64,000 nt of DNA from Watersipora subatra (lineage: Eukaryota > Bryozoa > Gymnolaemata > Cheilostomatida > Watersiporidae), in NCBI RefSeq assembly GCF_963576615.1, contig NC_088708.1:66442672-66506671 (forward strand). The letters are read 5' to 3'. Numbering within the stretch: the first letter of the stretch is position 1; each line of letters starts with the position of its first letter. This document shows positions 1 through 14,700 of the stretch, one piece after another. The notes beneath the pieces are model-generated. The model was not told the DNA's origin and did not search any database. It saw only the letters and a list, made by a program, of their open reading frames with translations. A program made the position numbers and the translations under genes.

Positions 1-313
1 GGAAGGGAACTGATGAGAAGTCAGAGAGTGCAATGGAGATAAGGTAAATAAAGTGACTGTGAAAGGTACTGGGTAATAGCAATAAGAAATAATATAAAAA
101 AAAGAAAGAAAAGGGAAGACAGATGAAATGCACACGACTAAAATGTGACTGCGAACATGCAGAATTGAGAGTATCATAGTGAAATTAATAAGTGAAGTCT
201 GACAAACTTGTTCATCTTGGACTGCTATATGTGAGATGGTTCACAAACTGATGAAGAAGAAGAAACTTTACTAATTGAAAGTGGATGAGGCAGACCGCTA
301 GTGGTGACAGAAA

Positions 314-445
314 AGATCTGTTACATACAGAGCTGGTGGTTCATTGCAGGAAGAGGATGTGAGGAGAAAATCAATGTCGCTTTACCATTTTCGTGGAAAC
401 ACTTTGGGCTATGCAGTATTAGGGCTGTCTTTGCAAAAACCATGA
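314..445 (+). pseudogene. Possible C-terminal relic of a GAL3ST-like gene
   Basis: An open stretch ends KSMSLYHFRGNTLGYAVLGL, SLQKP, TGA (443-445). It echoes the nested sulfotransferase's SYSLFRPYGGNTLGYVLKP near its own C-terminus. A TGA closes the frame just upstream, and no other GAL3ST motif is visible at the window start. It may be a decayed paralogue, the last exon of a gene lying outside, or chance; the matching run is only about 20 residues. Confidence 0.3.
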
Positions 446-2869
446 TATAAAATAAAAAAAAATTTATTAAAATTAACTAAAAAAGTAAAAATGTTTTAAT
501 AGAAAAAGAAAATCAATTCATGTCAAGATAAACCTGCTGAGCCTAGATAACATACCATAATGAAAGTCACCAACATTTGGATCATAGAAGTAGGCAACCT
601 TGCGAGACATCCCTCCGATGGATCCCGTCAAACAGCTGATAATTTAAACAAACCGATGAATGCCAGGTTAGAGGCAGCTGAGCAAGGACACAGAGACGGT
701 GTAAGGATGTAGACAGTAATTTAGTTATTCACATCCACTAACAAAAAAGCACTCTCTCTTCAAGCTGAGCTCTAACCGACAGACTCAATGTTTCTATGAG
801 AGCGTAATCTGCTTAAAAGTGTCACAAAGGTGCCACCTGCTTAAACCTGTCAAAGCAATAAATAATCATTAATAATGCTTTTGCACAAACACTTATATAT
901 ATGTAGTTTTCTTCTGCATAGTTCATACAAAGCTGTTTAAAGTAGTCTTGAGAGTTGTGGCTATTAAAGGCTGAAAAGAAAATGACAAAGGATTGAGACT
1001 TACAATTTCCTGTTGGCTCTTTGAATGAAATATAAAAACTCATCGTAGTTATAAAAACTAAAACAAATACTTTCCGTAACGATTAATGATTTAAACTGAA
1101 TTTTCACAGAAAAACCAAGTTAATGAGCTTGTTATGTCCCAAAGGTAAAAACCATAAAGTTTTGTACATGTGAAGCAAACTGTCCGTACGCAAAAAGAAC
1201 CGTTGAAAAATACATGGCAGCAACTGTTTTCCAAGTACACGGTAAACATAACTTTGATGGTTGCATTTCTCCAGGTAATTCAGTCTAGCCTAAATGATTG
1301 AAAATTCCATTTAAGCAGGTGAGGAGAAATTTGTAGCAAAACATCATGTCACGAGTTTTGTGGTACAATATTGGGTATCAATTTAGGTATCAATATCTAT
1401 TTAGTAGAAAGTTCTTAGCACTAGTGTAAACATTAAAATACATAAAAAAGTTTGATATTGTTTCTAGTATTACCAGATGTGTGCATATTTGAAGCTAGTG
1501 CTCAACCAAAACAGATCAAATATGATTAAGGTGCTCCACGTTGATTAACATTATGAGCCAATTCTACATTGAGGTTAGTTGGCATTGAACCGATAGGACG
1601 ATGGCGAAATTCTAATGGAATTGTCCAGCGTTTGAGCCCTTGAGCTCACACACACTAAATGAGTGATACTATAAATACAAATTGTGAAACAGTAATCGGG
1701 CTCATGTTGAAAACATTAAAAACTTCACACAAAAAAATTCGACAAGCTGCATGAAATACTCTCTTTCATTGGAGGATAAAACTTCAAAGTTGTAGGAGCC
1801 GATGCAACTCTATGACTGTTTGATGTGCATCTACTACTGGGGTGGTCACTGCTAAAAAATAGTGTTGGCGTCCGAGCTTTATTTATGACAATCTTATAAG
1901 ACAAGGTTGACCGACACATTGCCAAGTATGATAAAAATGTCATGTGCTCTTGTTCTTGTAATAACATTGTATGATAAGATAGATGCTCGAACACCAGAAG
2001 AACAATGAATAAAACACAACGAACCTTTCTTCAGCTGTAATTGCATCGAATGGGATTATTTTTGGCCTCTCTTTTCTTTATTTCAAAAAGGTCCTAAACA
2101 TATACAAATGAAAAAGTATTTAGAATAGTATTACTGTACTGTTCAAATAGGTAAACAAATTCAGCTATGAGAGAGATAGCCATAATTAAATTAATGGGTC
2201 CACTCTTGTGTTTTATCTATTCTATCCATAGACTAAACAATAATAACAACTATAGAAATGACCTTGATTATTCTTTAAAGATATTAACAATTTGGACCTA
2301 TCGTCACTGTTTCTACTTCAAACAAGGAAATCCTTTCATAGAACAATATTGCGAACAGTTTAGCCATGAGTCATGGTACTCAGTATTAGGCTCTTATATT
2401 GCTCAGCTATAAACAAAACCAAACTAAAATTACGACAGTTTTCGCGATGTCTTCCCACCATATTGAAGGAGAGAAATGATGAACTAACAGTAAACCAATA
2501 TAATTGGCAGTCATAAAGTATTCCACTGAACATAAGAAAGGGTCATAAAAGTAAAGCTTAGCTTTTTATTTAAAGCTTTATGGTAATGTACATGTAGATA
2601 AATCCACAGTCCTGCAGCCATAGTACTTGATGTTAACTACAGCCTAAGGCCTAGAATAAATTGAAACATTATACATGCAAATGGAAGAGCATTTACTGCT
2701 GCATACAAATAGATATTAGCTAACAATTATATCTCCAGAAATTCAACCCTAAATGCACTTGCATTTTGATGACTGTGAAAGCTGGCAGTATTTTTGAAGA
2801 ATTAAAAATGTTTGTAAATATCCTGTTTCTTCAGACAAATCATTCACTCAAAGCTCTAGCCCGCTATGA

Positions 2870-3430
2870 TAAGAAAGGACGGGAAACAGTCCCAACATCG
2901 ACAAGTCCGAACCTAGACAAGTCCCAATCTCGACAGAGGTTGGTCCGAATCTAGACAAAGGTTGGTCCGAACATCGACAAAGGCTGATGCAGTTTTACAA
3001 TAATTTAATCCTTTATTCTGGTGCTCTCACACACTAATCTTCAACAAATAATAAATGTCTTTTTGCAGTTCTATCCTCACTTCAAAAAATAAAAATCAAA
3101 GCTATTCACTGAAGTTTAGATTTCAAATAAAACATACTGCTAACATAACAGTCAACCATATTTATGACTGTTACTTGTTTTAGCATTCATTCTATATTTA
3201 AGTTGGGCAAAATATTGTTAGGCCTACATACGCTGGGGAATGCTGCATCAAATGGATCACAAGATATTTTTGCGCAAATAAATCTTTTACATATAAATCA
3301 CTCATTTACTATGGAAATAGTCGATGGTAAAATAGTAAAACCGCTGTCGAGATTGGACCAACCGTTGTCGATATACAAACTCGTCGAGCTTCAAACCAGT
3401 CGAGGTTCGGACTATAAACCGAAAGGAATT
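2870..3430. mobile_element. Inverted-repeat element with TCGAC-rich arms
   Basis: The left arm (2878-2990) has repeated AGTCCGAAC and TCTCGACAGAGGTTGG motifs. The right arm (3330-3427), read on the other strand, repeats AGTCCGAACCTCGAC and GGTTGGTCCAATCTCGAC in the same order. The middle is AT-rich and non-coding. It is probably a non-autonomous DNA element; family unknown and ends approximate. Confidence 0.5.
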
Positions 3431-5711
3431 CTGCACAATATGGCACACTTCAAATTGTGTTACAGTCACTAGTGTGAAAATGAGAAATCGCAAAATGGTA
3501 AATATTTTGTATTTGCCATTATATTATATTATGTCTATACAAATATTTTAATGGATACTCAAGGTAAACGATTACTGCTAACTTTAGAACTTTAGAAAAA
3601 TTCATCAAACCCCTAGTGTTCCTATGTTATGCAACAACCATTGACTCACAGCATTTCTGCAAATTTTTCTTGAATGTAGTATGAAAAGTATTGAAAAATG
3701 AATGTGATTTGGAAATGAGTAAATTATCTTATGCGCATCTAATTATAAATAATCTCTAAGATGATTTATAGTCATTGGGCTGCATTTACTGCAAAACACT
3801 TTGTCTGGTTAAAAAACCAGCTTTCTAAGCTCTTGTTAACACAGATAAAAGTCTTAAAACTATAAAGACACAATTTATTTTCTCATGCACTCATTTGTAA
3901 AGACGCATTTCAAACTTTAATATTTGCACAAACTTTTGTCTTGATGGCAAATGAGGGGCTGATCAAGTTTATTTATTTGCACTCTTATGTTAACAAAACA
4001 GTTCCTCTGGCAATACAGAATAGCCTTATATTGACATCCACATAAAGTCTTGAGTCTGCTACTTATGAATAGTAGATCAAATGACTGATCACCCTCTGTA
4101 GACAAACCATATTTTATAGTACATATATTGTTCGCAATATTTTTGCCACATACATTCCTGAAACTGAGAACAAAGCCAACAACAACAGCAACAAAAATGT
4201 TTCTGTTTTGCAACACTCAACTCCTGTACCCTCGCTAACGAACAATTACTCAAGCCTCAACTTGCCTCAAGCCTTAACTTAATTACTCATGAGATGCGGA
4301 TGAAAACTGGTGTAAGAACTAGTATTATTTATACTCTGTAACAGCAGTTCTGTTCCACCAGTTATTTATTCACCACATCTTTAATATTACCTACCACCGC
4401 ACAGAGCGTTGTGCATCTTCCAATACATAATGATTTTATAGCTATTCGAATAAAATGCAAAGCTCAATATAGGCATCTCTTAGGTTCGAGTAGTAGCATG
4501 CCACATTCACCTAACCTCATCACCAGCTAAAAAACTTATCTATCAAATATATTACATAAGATCAAAAACCAACAATAAAAAGTAACGTGCGTAGCATATT
4601 TTAATAAAATTAAAAAATACCGACCATGACAGCAAGCATGAGGATTTTTCGATAACGAATTATAGATTTAGTATAAGTTTGAAACAAGTTGCCTAAAACA
4701 CAACTTGCTTTCACCGTGCTTCTTTACAATAACTGCATTCAATAAAACATCTTTCCTACCTGAATGGCTACATTAAACAATTTTATACAAATGCTCAATC
4801 AAAGAGGACGCAACAAAATTAGGAGCGAAAAACTTTAATGCCTTTTTATCTAGAGCGTAAAATACAAGAAATTTTAAAATTGCTCCGTTAATTTTAATGA
4901 GACCAGATAAATTTCTGGACGAGGGTTGGATGAGCCTACCGCAAATACGAGAGCGACTTTGTTTTCCCTAAATTCAAATTGAGCTGACAACTCCCTCACA
5001 TAAGCAAAGAGTTTCATGAGTACATGTCGGTAATCGAACCCATTAGCGGAATATACCGTATTTAAATGTACTGTACATCACATATTGTGTAAGGCATCAA
5101 GTAACAACTTTCCAATGGCCTTCACCCTTTATTGCCATTTTATATAAGCTAAGCATATTCTCAACTTGTAACAATTACTTCCAACTTTCACCTATTCCAC
5201 ACCTTTCAGCTGTTGCCTGACCCAACCACACAGTAAAATGATTGAAACGGTTTTGGTTCATTGCTGAACGCATAGTATATATTCTTGATTTTAGTAAGAG
5301 CTCTTTCATAACCATTAATCAAACATAATTTTGGCTAAGTCCAAAGTAGAAGAGAAGTCAGAAAATATTTTGTCATGTACCAAACCTGCCTAACAAAGTT
5401 AGACATTGATAACCATTGAAGACAACTTTATTGGTAAACATATGAAGATTGAAAAAAGATGTAATCTGGAACAAGAAAGAATAATGGTAGCCAACAGTAG
5501 CCCAGGTATGTACTATAATATGGCAGTTTTTTGTCCAGCAGTCAATTGTTTACAGATACATTGCATACGCTGTATTTTGTGTAAAATTCTGAGGTTCACT
5601 TATCAAACAATAAAATTAAATATTTACAAGTGCTAAGCTAACTTAAACTGTTCTTACTTGTAAACTCTAAAATGATAATATAGTCTTATAAAATATTGCA
5701 AGACTCTGGAG

Positions 5712-5784
5712 TCAGTCGCTCCCTTCATCAAGTTTAGGTGCCTTGGTTTTTCTTCTACTTGTTTTGTGGCCACTGGTTTCATCG
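5712..5784 (-). CDS. NCAPG: NCAPG exon 17 (stop codon)
   Basis: The last 24 codons after a TTTTTTCTTTTTAG acceptor: ETSGHKTSRRKTKAPKLDEG, then SD and TGA at 5714-5712. A basic Lys/Arg-rich end is typical of CAP-G tails. A candidate AATAAA on the minus strand lies at 5432-5427, about 280 nt downstream of the stop. Confidence 0.78.
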
Positions 5785-8700
5785 CTAAAAAGAAAAAAAG
5801 TAATGAACTGACTAATGCTAATAGGACACTATCTGAGCTAAACAGAACATTTGCTGAACTGAACAGGACACACAGACATTGACAAGACATCGGTTGACCC
5901 TAAGAGAACTTGCTGACTTAGCAGGACGCTCATTTGAATGACCTTAACGTGGCCTTCGCTGATGTTTTTAGGACATTTCTTGACCATCGCAAAACACATG
6001 CTGACAATAAAGGAAAAATTGCACTGACCGCAACAAAACACTTGAAGCCATAATAGTACTTGCGCCAGCCTGAACAGGACAAGCGCCGACTTGACAGAAT
6101 AAACACTGACTTTCAGAGGGCCTTGATAACGGAGCATGGCACCTATTGTCGGTTACAAAGCACACTCAATTATGTATGACTAACAGATACCTGTCTGACG
6201 TGTCACTGAAATTGAGTAAGGTTTTGTTCAATGACTTAGACTTGTTTGCTGCCACTCTCTTGAGCCTAGATGCGTTGAGCACTGTTGTATCGAGAGCAGT
6301 CCTATCAATCTCATCTGACAGCTCTTTCTCAGATTCAGGGCCTAAATGGGTATCTATAAGTTAAAGCTTATCGCAGAGACATCAGTCATATGAGTCAGTG
6401 AATGTGTAGTTAATAGATTATTGGGTGAAGGGATAATATGAATAAGGTTGGATTGGGATCTTGTAGAAGCAGTACTCATGACTAATAAGGAGTAGGAATG
6501 GTCAGTCAAACACAGTGATTGCAAAATCAGTACTCATGACTCATAAGACGTAGGAATGGTTAGTCAAACACAGTGATAGTAAAATCAGTAATCATGACTC
6601 ATAAGGAGTCGGAATGGGTAATAAAACGGAGTGATTGTAAAATCAGTACATGCACCCATGACTTAGTAGTAGGTATGGTTAGTCAAACACAGTGATTGTA
6701 AAATCAGTAATCATGATTCATACGGAGTAGGAATGGGTAATTAAACGGAGTGATTGTAAAATCAGCACATGCACTAATGACTCAGTAGTAGGTATGGTTA
6801 GTCAAACAAAGAGTGTACAATGAGAAATACAAATAAAATGAGCTGACCACACTGCACACTCGATTCTTCCGTATCCTCATCCTGTGTAGATGCCATCTGT
6901 CGCACTCTTGTCCCAAACTTTTCCAATGCCAATCGACAGCGCCTCTCCTTGACAACCTGAAGTGCACAAAAGCATGTTAGTAGTCGCTTGAGATTCCAAT
7001 GACAAGTAATAAAACATGCCCGATACAGCCAAGGAACAACATTACAAAAGCTGCTGACTAAACAAACCTGAAGAAGGCGTGTTGAGAGGCTGTTTAAATC
7101 CTTAATCAGAACTCCATTTTCACTGTTCAGTTCAAGAAAGTTTAATGCTTTACAGAGAGTGACGACTCCATAGCCATTTCCTCTCTCCATTATTTCATTG
7201 CATATGGTCATGGCAAGGGCCTCGTGTGACGTAGAAGCATCTGGGGCATCAGCTGAAGTCTGCTCCTTGACGTCCCTCGGATTAGTCAACTGAACAAGCA
7301 GCTCCATCACATTCTGGTCATCAATATCCGAAAGAGGGCTACTATTGGGGGCATCGAATATTATGTTGAGCGTGGGTAGAAATGCTTTTTCAATCTGAAT
7401 CTGATTGCTCCTATTAAAATGCATCAGAAGACAGAAATTTGAACCTTGCAAGACCATTTCTAACAAACAAGTTCACACAACTCCTAGTGAGAGGCACTTT
7501 ATATAGCTCAGATGATGATAGACAAATGTGATAGTCCTGTGTTCTCACTGAAATGCTTTTTCTCTTTATCACATCCTTCCACATATAATGGCAAAACTCA
7601 ATATCCACCCTAACAGCTTCGAGAACACAACTAAAGCAGCAGTATAAGCATATCATATTGTTAAATATGAACAGGGCGGAGTAAGAAGAGTTCACATCCT
7701 TGCATGTCGAGTACCCTATTATCTGAAACCAAGCTAGCTGGAAGTCTGTGAACAAGGTTTAAGAGACCAACATTGTACGTTAGAATCTCGGCACAAAATG
7801 ATAAAAAAACAATAGGTTTTAAACCATTGATAAACATTTATCGCATTTTCATGTAGATCTTAAAAGGATGTATTCCACACATAACCATGTAATATTGCTT
7901 GTTTGCATATGCAAATCTTCACCAATTCTTATTTGGTGAATCACCAAACATGAAGCCGATAATTACTACCTCCGGATAATTGTCATCTTCTACTTTTGTG
8001 AGAAGTATGTAGATATCAGTGATTGGAGACTGAACATATCAGCATCTCTATTACATAAAGGTGTGAATTAAGAGAATTGTGCGAACTTGATTTGGAGGCC
8101 AAGCTACACATCTGTATCTGTAGTGAGTGTATGCAGGATTAAAGATGAGCTTGCACACAAAACTTTTGTAGGTTTTATAAGAAAGTATCAGTATTTTTCT
8201 ATCATTTGTGATTGTTTTTAATGTTTGAGGTGATCTGACTGCCAGGATATTTCAAGATAAAAATCGACAAAACTTGATCGCGGTGAAAACGAAATGCTTA
8301 GATTAAGCAAAAATGTGATTATGATGTCTACAGTGGGAAAGAGACCGACAGAATAAAATGGCGTAACGCTTCAACTTGACCGCTATCAACTATAGCAACT
8401 AGTGATGTCATTTCCCACAGATTTTTCTTCTGGACATTTTAACTGTGATCAAGTTTTGTTGATTTTAATCTTAAAACACCCTGGCAGTCAGATCATCTCA
8501 AACATCAACAACAATCGCATATGATAGAAAAATTCAGCTATTTTCTGATGAAATATACGACAATGGGTTATAAAATAGGCTCTATGATGAGTCCGAAGCA
8601 ACCTCTCAAATAGCTTTCAAGCAGTTACTGACTGATGGATGATATCACTACACACTCACTCATTACTACCAAAGTAGTTGTCAAACAGTTACTGATATAA

Positions 8701-11700
8701 ATATATCACTAGACCCTCACTCGTGCTACCTAAAGAGTTAGTAGTTCTCAAACAGTTACTGATATAATTATATCACTAGACGCTCACTCATACTACCAAC
8801 AGAGTTAGAGTTGTCAAACAGTTACTGAAATAAATATATCACTAGACCCTCCCTCATGCTACCTAAAGAGTTAGTAGTTCTCAAACAATTACTGTTATAA
8901 TTATATCACTAGACGCTCACTCATGCTACCTAAAGAGTTAGGAGTTGTCAAACAGCTATTAATAAACGTTGGGACAGAATGCTTACCTATCAGCAAAAGC
9001 AAAGACAGGAAAGAAAACTCCCAGGCAATGCTTGAGCGTCACATCCTCCTCAGTAACTGGGTTGTACCAAAGGAGGATGAGTCTGGAGAGAAGCTTGCTC
9101 GAGACGACCTTGCCAGTTACAAGAAGTTTAGCGAGACCTTTGGCACAAAGAGTGCGCACTACAGAGCTCTCATCTTCCAGGCAGTCAACAAAAATCTGTA
9201 TGAGAGTATTAGCTGACCTAAAAAAAGTAGCTAAAGAAAATTCCATGTTATTTACTCAAGCATTTGCATGTTATAACATTGGCTTTAAAAAAGCTAACAT
9301 CTGCCGGCTTCATGCATGATATGAAATTGTACTACATCACGAAGAAACAATGCCAGGATGCGATTGTTTAACAAAAAGCGGCTAAAAGAGAGACTAGCGG
9401 GCAAGTACCCAGTAAATATGCCAGACCAAATGACGCAATCTCGGTTTGATTATAAATCTGAATTGGTCAAACCCATCCTCTTGTTGTTACATCAACATCC
9501 TGTTGCTAAAATGCTCGTATTTTAAAGAAAACTAGAAAACATTTGACTTAACCAACAAAACAAGGTAGACAAGATTTAGAAACCCAAAACAAAAATAAAA
9601 ATGCGCAGACATATTAATGAAGGTACTTGCTAAGCTTCTGCGTACAGCAAGTAAACTTGAGATCAGAATAATAGCAATGTTCCAACTGATAGTCAAACAT
9701 TCATATCCTGGTTTAAACAACTAAAAACAAAAAAATGGTACACACAATTTATAAACTAACTTTGCAAGTGGGAGAACGTTAGTAATGATCTGTTAAGGTT
9801 TAATGTAAAAGGATAAAGTTGAATCATATAAAACGTCACAGTCCCAACAAAGCAGAGATTAAAACTAGTTGCTAGCAAACTATCAGACTAAAGATAACCA
9901 TTATGAAGGCTGCAATGACATGAGAAACATATATCATCTATCTATATATTTCTCAAAGTATGTTCATGTGTCGTATGGCTGTCTGCATTCCGGCTATAGT
10001 TATTATTAGAATAGCCTAGCTGGGCAATAATGTAAACGTAATGTCATGGAGTACCCTCATTAGAAGCCTAGCAGCTTAGAGCAATTTTTTATTGGCAATG
10101 TGCCAGGCTAATAGCTTGAAAGTTACAGTTGTTTGACAAAGTTTTAAAATCTTTACAGTTGTTTTCATTTTTCTCTTAATTTATTTCAACTACACAAAAC
10201 ACTTTTCTCATGATATGTAGTTTGAAAGTTAGAATGGTAAATGTTGTTATATGTTAAATACAAATCAATTTTCTGTCCAGACTTTTTTATTACCTGGGCA
10301 ACGCTGGGTAGCACAGCTAGTATAAATATAAATCTCAAAATTTATCATCTTTCCTTTTTTTTCTTCGGTATGTCCAGCTATAGCTATTAAAATCTTAGAA
10401 AAAAAATTTCAGTCAACTGGATTTGAACTCCCGAAGATCACAATCGCGGGTGGGTAATCAAATTGTCTATCCACCAGTCTATGAAGGCTTATACTATACA
10501 CAACTCATACTATATACTGCATACGCTCTATTCTCGATAGCACACTTTAAATGACTCATTGATGAAAACTATGAATTTCATTAACTCAATGAAACACGAT
10601 GCTTTTTCGTGAACTTGTATTTCCGGTTTTTCGACGTTCAATTGCTAAACCATGGTCAAGGTCAATACATTTCATGCCAAAAATTGTATTATCTGGAGCA
10701 GGAACAGTCTGATATTCCATTTTACATTTGTACCAGTATTGAGAGGTACCAGTATCATCATATTCAAAGTTTTGGTGGATAGCTTCTGCTGGAACAGTAA
10801 CCTTTTTTATACACACACACTTCTATGCATGAATTGTTATTATGAATTCAACCTATTCAGGAATTCTTTTTTGTTTTCTCAGTTCATATTATTTGTATCA
10901 TTACCAAATCAGCTTTTATTGTAATGGTAGCAAAACAGACTTAATTTAGCTATTACTCGCTATACAGACGGTCCCCCTACTTATGAACGAGTTACGTTCC
11001 GAACGATTGTTCCTAAGGTGAATTTGTTCGTAAGTTGCTTCAGTGCTATAATTTGTATTATAATTTATGTTTACGGCCTATATAAGTATATTGAAGGTTT
11101 ATATAAATATGTTTAAGGCTTGTATAAGTAACCTGTATTGGTTTGTACTTAAAAAAATATTTAATAAAATGGAGAGAATACTTTGGTGGACGCCGGACCA
11201 CGACACTGCAATTCTTATTTATTGTATGTGTTGTCCTTTTTTATTATATCATTGTTTTAATCGTTATGCTATCACTTATCGTTGTTGTCTTTTTTGTATG
11301 TGATGTCCTTTTATTATATCGTTGTTTCACTTGTTATGCTATTGTTATATCTAATATCCCGTCATAACACTATCACTTATCGTCACTTATATTGTTGTTA
11401 TACCAACGTGCTAGTGGTCCTATTTATTCACCTTGTTAGCCGGTGTTGTTACCGTTTGCCGTTAGCCGGAACGGTTGATATTATTGTATATAAAGGAGCG
11501 CGCTCATTTAGTTGAGCAGAGCAGATAGCCGTACGCTCCTCGGCTAGTGAAATTTCCTTCAATAAAAAGCTGAACGAAATTACACACACTCTCTTCTCTT
11601 TATTTATTAGTCTAGATCGTGCCAAGTAAAGGCCGGCAAATTCCTTTACAATATGTACAGTAAAAATAAAAAAGTTCTTTGCGCACTGGAGATACGTTCA

Positions 11701-14700
11701 CGCACTTATGCACTGCAACGAACTGGGCAGAGGAAGGTGGATGCTGGGTGGTGCTTCTGAGTAGTGCCTCTTTCTGCCGCTAATACGTCGGTAATACCGT
11801 CGGACATATGCGCAGACCTGTTCGTATGTACCGTTATTCGTAACTCGAATGTTCGTAAGTAGGGGACCGTCAGTACATTTCACATTTACATGTAAACCCT
11901 TTTATATTTGTTCTATTTTGTTTCTCAATTTATTTGACCTGCCCAAAACATTTTTTTCATGATCTGAAGTTTGAAAGTTACAGTTGTTCAACAGTTTAAA
12001 AAACTTTACAGCTGTTTAATTTTTTCTCTTAATTTATTTAAACTTCACAAAACAATTTTCTCATTTCTCAAATTAGAAAGTTATGTCACTTGTGTTATGT
12101 TAAAATAACACAAGCGTTTGTTGCCCTCTCTTTACAGATTTAAAGGTTGTCATGCAACAAAATTCACATTACAGTTATTTGATATCAAAAGATTCATCAT
12201 GTTTTACTCTGCTGTGTTGTAGGTGCCAAATATGTGGAAATGTGATTACAAGCTCTTAAAAGCTCAAAAATGAACAGTTCATCGCAGTCATCACGAAAAC
12301 GCCGTAGATCGGAATTCCTGTCCCAAACGAGTCGTGACGACTCAAATGGGACGTAGTTAAACACGATGGCTTCTGTTTACACTTTCATGCAACCTCATTT
12401 GTCAAAATATTTTTACAAACATACTTCACGCATTCAATAAAACCATGTCTATTGTCATTACGTGTCTATTTTATCATCATTGTAATGCTGTCACTGAGCA
12501 CTGATATCTCAAAACCTACTGTAAAGATTTGTTTAATTTTTTAACCTTAGCTTGAAGGAGTGCATATCATTCTCTGATAAACATGGGGAGCCTGCAGAAA
12601 TTGTTCGCACTGTTTGGCGGGAAGTATGGGTCAGATGGTCAGATTACGATTAGATGATTAGACAAAGTCCAAACAACACTGTAAAGTAGCGAATATCTAA
12701 ATTTGATACTGGCTTTTTTGTAGAACCTGAAGTGTTTGTTATAAACTAGTGCTACGAGACTTTTATATTGTGCCTTTTAATGGCCTTTCATTTCACATGA
12801 TAACATTGCGTGTCAAAACAATTACCACAATGTTTGAGAACATCATCAAAAGAGAGATTCCAACCTACAGCGTTTTTGTGATGGCTGCGATTAACTGTTC
12901 GTTTTTGAGCTTTTAAGAGCTTGTAATCACATTTCCACATATTTTGCACCTACAACACAGCAGAGTAAGACATGGTGAACCTTTTAATACTAAATAACTG
13001 TAATGTAAATTTTGTTGCAAGTAAACCATTAAAATGGTAACTGTTGTTATACATATATGTTAAATCAAAAGAAAATTTTGTGAAAAGACTTTTATTACCC
13101 GGGCAACGGGCATTTAACTAGTTATTATATAAATGCATCAGAGCAAGAACATCACACAGATATTAAAACAAACTAGAAAACGAAAACCATTTACAGTGCA
13201 CCCCCCCAGGTTATGGTGTATCTGTTTTATGGTTTGTTGCCTTATGATGTGGAACACGATGTTTTTTGCCCCCTCCAATCGGCATTTTTTTCGCCAAGCA
13301 ACATCAATAAAATTTCTCTCGAAATTCAAATTTGGCAGTTGGTGTGCTGAATACGTCGGAATAACGAAGAGGACGATATGCTACTTGCCAAAATCTCTCC
13401 CACAACACATGAAGGAGATGCGATGCTCGCTCTTTCTCAGTTGGGCATTAAGTGTGATACATTTTTGATGTTTTTACCCAGGGGTGTTTGCATTAGATAA
13501 TTACTACAAGTTTCTATACCTTTCTACACAATATTTTTGCCTTATGATGCCAACGCCGGAACGAATTAGTGTCGCATGGCGAAGGTTCACTGTATTCTAA
13601 AGCTAAAATGTTAGAAAATAAAAACGCTAAATGAAAAAGTGCTATGCTAATGTAGAGCTAAAATAAACTGAGTCCGTGTATGACATATCACGCTCTATTT
13701 CATGGACTCTCTTTACAATAAAAGTAATTTTTGTTCGGGCCGACAGACAACCTTACTAGCAGTGAATAAAACCAGAGGAGTATAACAGAAAACAGAAAGC
13801 CAACCTTGTAGTATCCAAGTTCATACCGTCTTCCTCATTATTTTCCAAACTCTCAAACACCTCGTCAACTGGCTCCTCTGAGTCAGACTTGCTCCTCCTC
13901 TTCTTCTCGCCTTCATCATTCTCCTCCCCATCCTCACCTTCACAGATAGACACGTACAACATGTACTTCCCATAATTGCCATAACATAAAGACACCGATT
14001 GAAAGTTGCATTACACGAGGCTATCATTTACAGTTTTCTGGGGAAGAGTTGTCACACTTTTCTAACAATCTTTCTAAGCGAATACATATTGACTCACAAG
14101 TTTTCTCAACTTTGTTCGGTTCTTGCTGGAAGCACTCCATGCCATGCACAAGGATGATATCAAAAAGGGATTGGAGAGCCGAGAGTCTAACAGCCTCCTC
14201 GTCCAATTGACAAATCTGTGCAAGCAGTTAGAAGATGAATGAAGTGCTTGTCGACTGTAGAAAGAGGCCTACTACTACCTAGGACTATCGACTATACGTG
14301 CAGCGAGTGAGTTAAGGTCAGCCAGCAGCATGGAGCCTAAAGCAAACTCCGCTAGGTACAAACACGATGTACAAATAGACTCTGGACCAGTATTAAAAAA
14401 TATCAATCGCTATTTTATAAAAGGATGGTGGAAAATGGTTTGCATTATATCGATAAAAATTGATTCAACTTCAGTTCAGAATGCTGAACTACGAGTGCGC
14501 AAGCTTCTCGTCATACAGGCAAACATCGACTACATATGAGCAAACTGTCGATGTAGCCTCCTTAACCCTTTTGTTGGGGAAACGACAGAGTTGCCTTGTA
14601 TAGTTTGAGGGGGCAAACGACATTCATGTCATTTTTTTAAGATGTTGTTAAAGCAGTGGCTTAGTAACACAGGAAAAGGATGTCAATGTTACCAAGTCCT

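Larger units (their letters stand above)
1..5711. other. 3' flank of NCAPG, no convincing gene
   Basis: AT-rich sequence with only short, unsupported ORFs. Apart from the possible sulfotransferase relic and the inverted-repeat element near 2870-3430, I see no splice-consistent exon chain, RNA gene or strong repeat. The NCAPG 3' UTR presumably occupies the last few hundred bases before 5711. Confidence 0.5.
10580..13121 (+). mobile_element. Helitron relic interrupted by two other elements
   Basis: Segments 10650-10964, 11876-12138 and 13035-13121 match, in order, the body of the complete Helitron at 60561-61358 (for example GGATAGCTTCTGCTGGAACA and the AACTTTACAG block). The 3' end is TTTATTACCCGGGCAACGGG, degenerate, then CTAG at 13118-13121. 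A pogo-like element and a long-inverted-repeat element split it. The 5' end is uncertain. Confidence 0.65.

Noticed and set aside
5838..6165. Overlapping minus-strand frames with Cys/Val-rich peptides
   Set aside because: They fall in NCAPG intron 16 between two exons that join in phase without them.
8923..9319. Plus-strand frames of 97 and 116 codons
   Set aside because: They are shadows of NCAPG exon 13, the most conserved part of the protein.
13133..13468. 111-codon plus-strand frame
   Set aside because: It lies across a pogo-like MITE and its flank; no recognisable motif.
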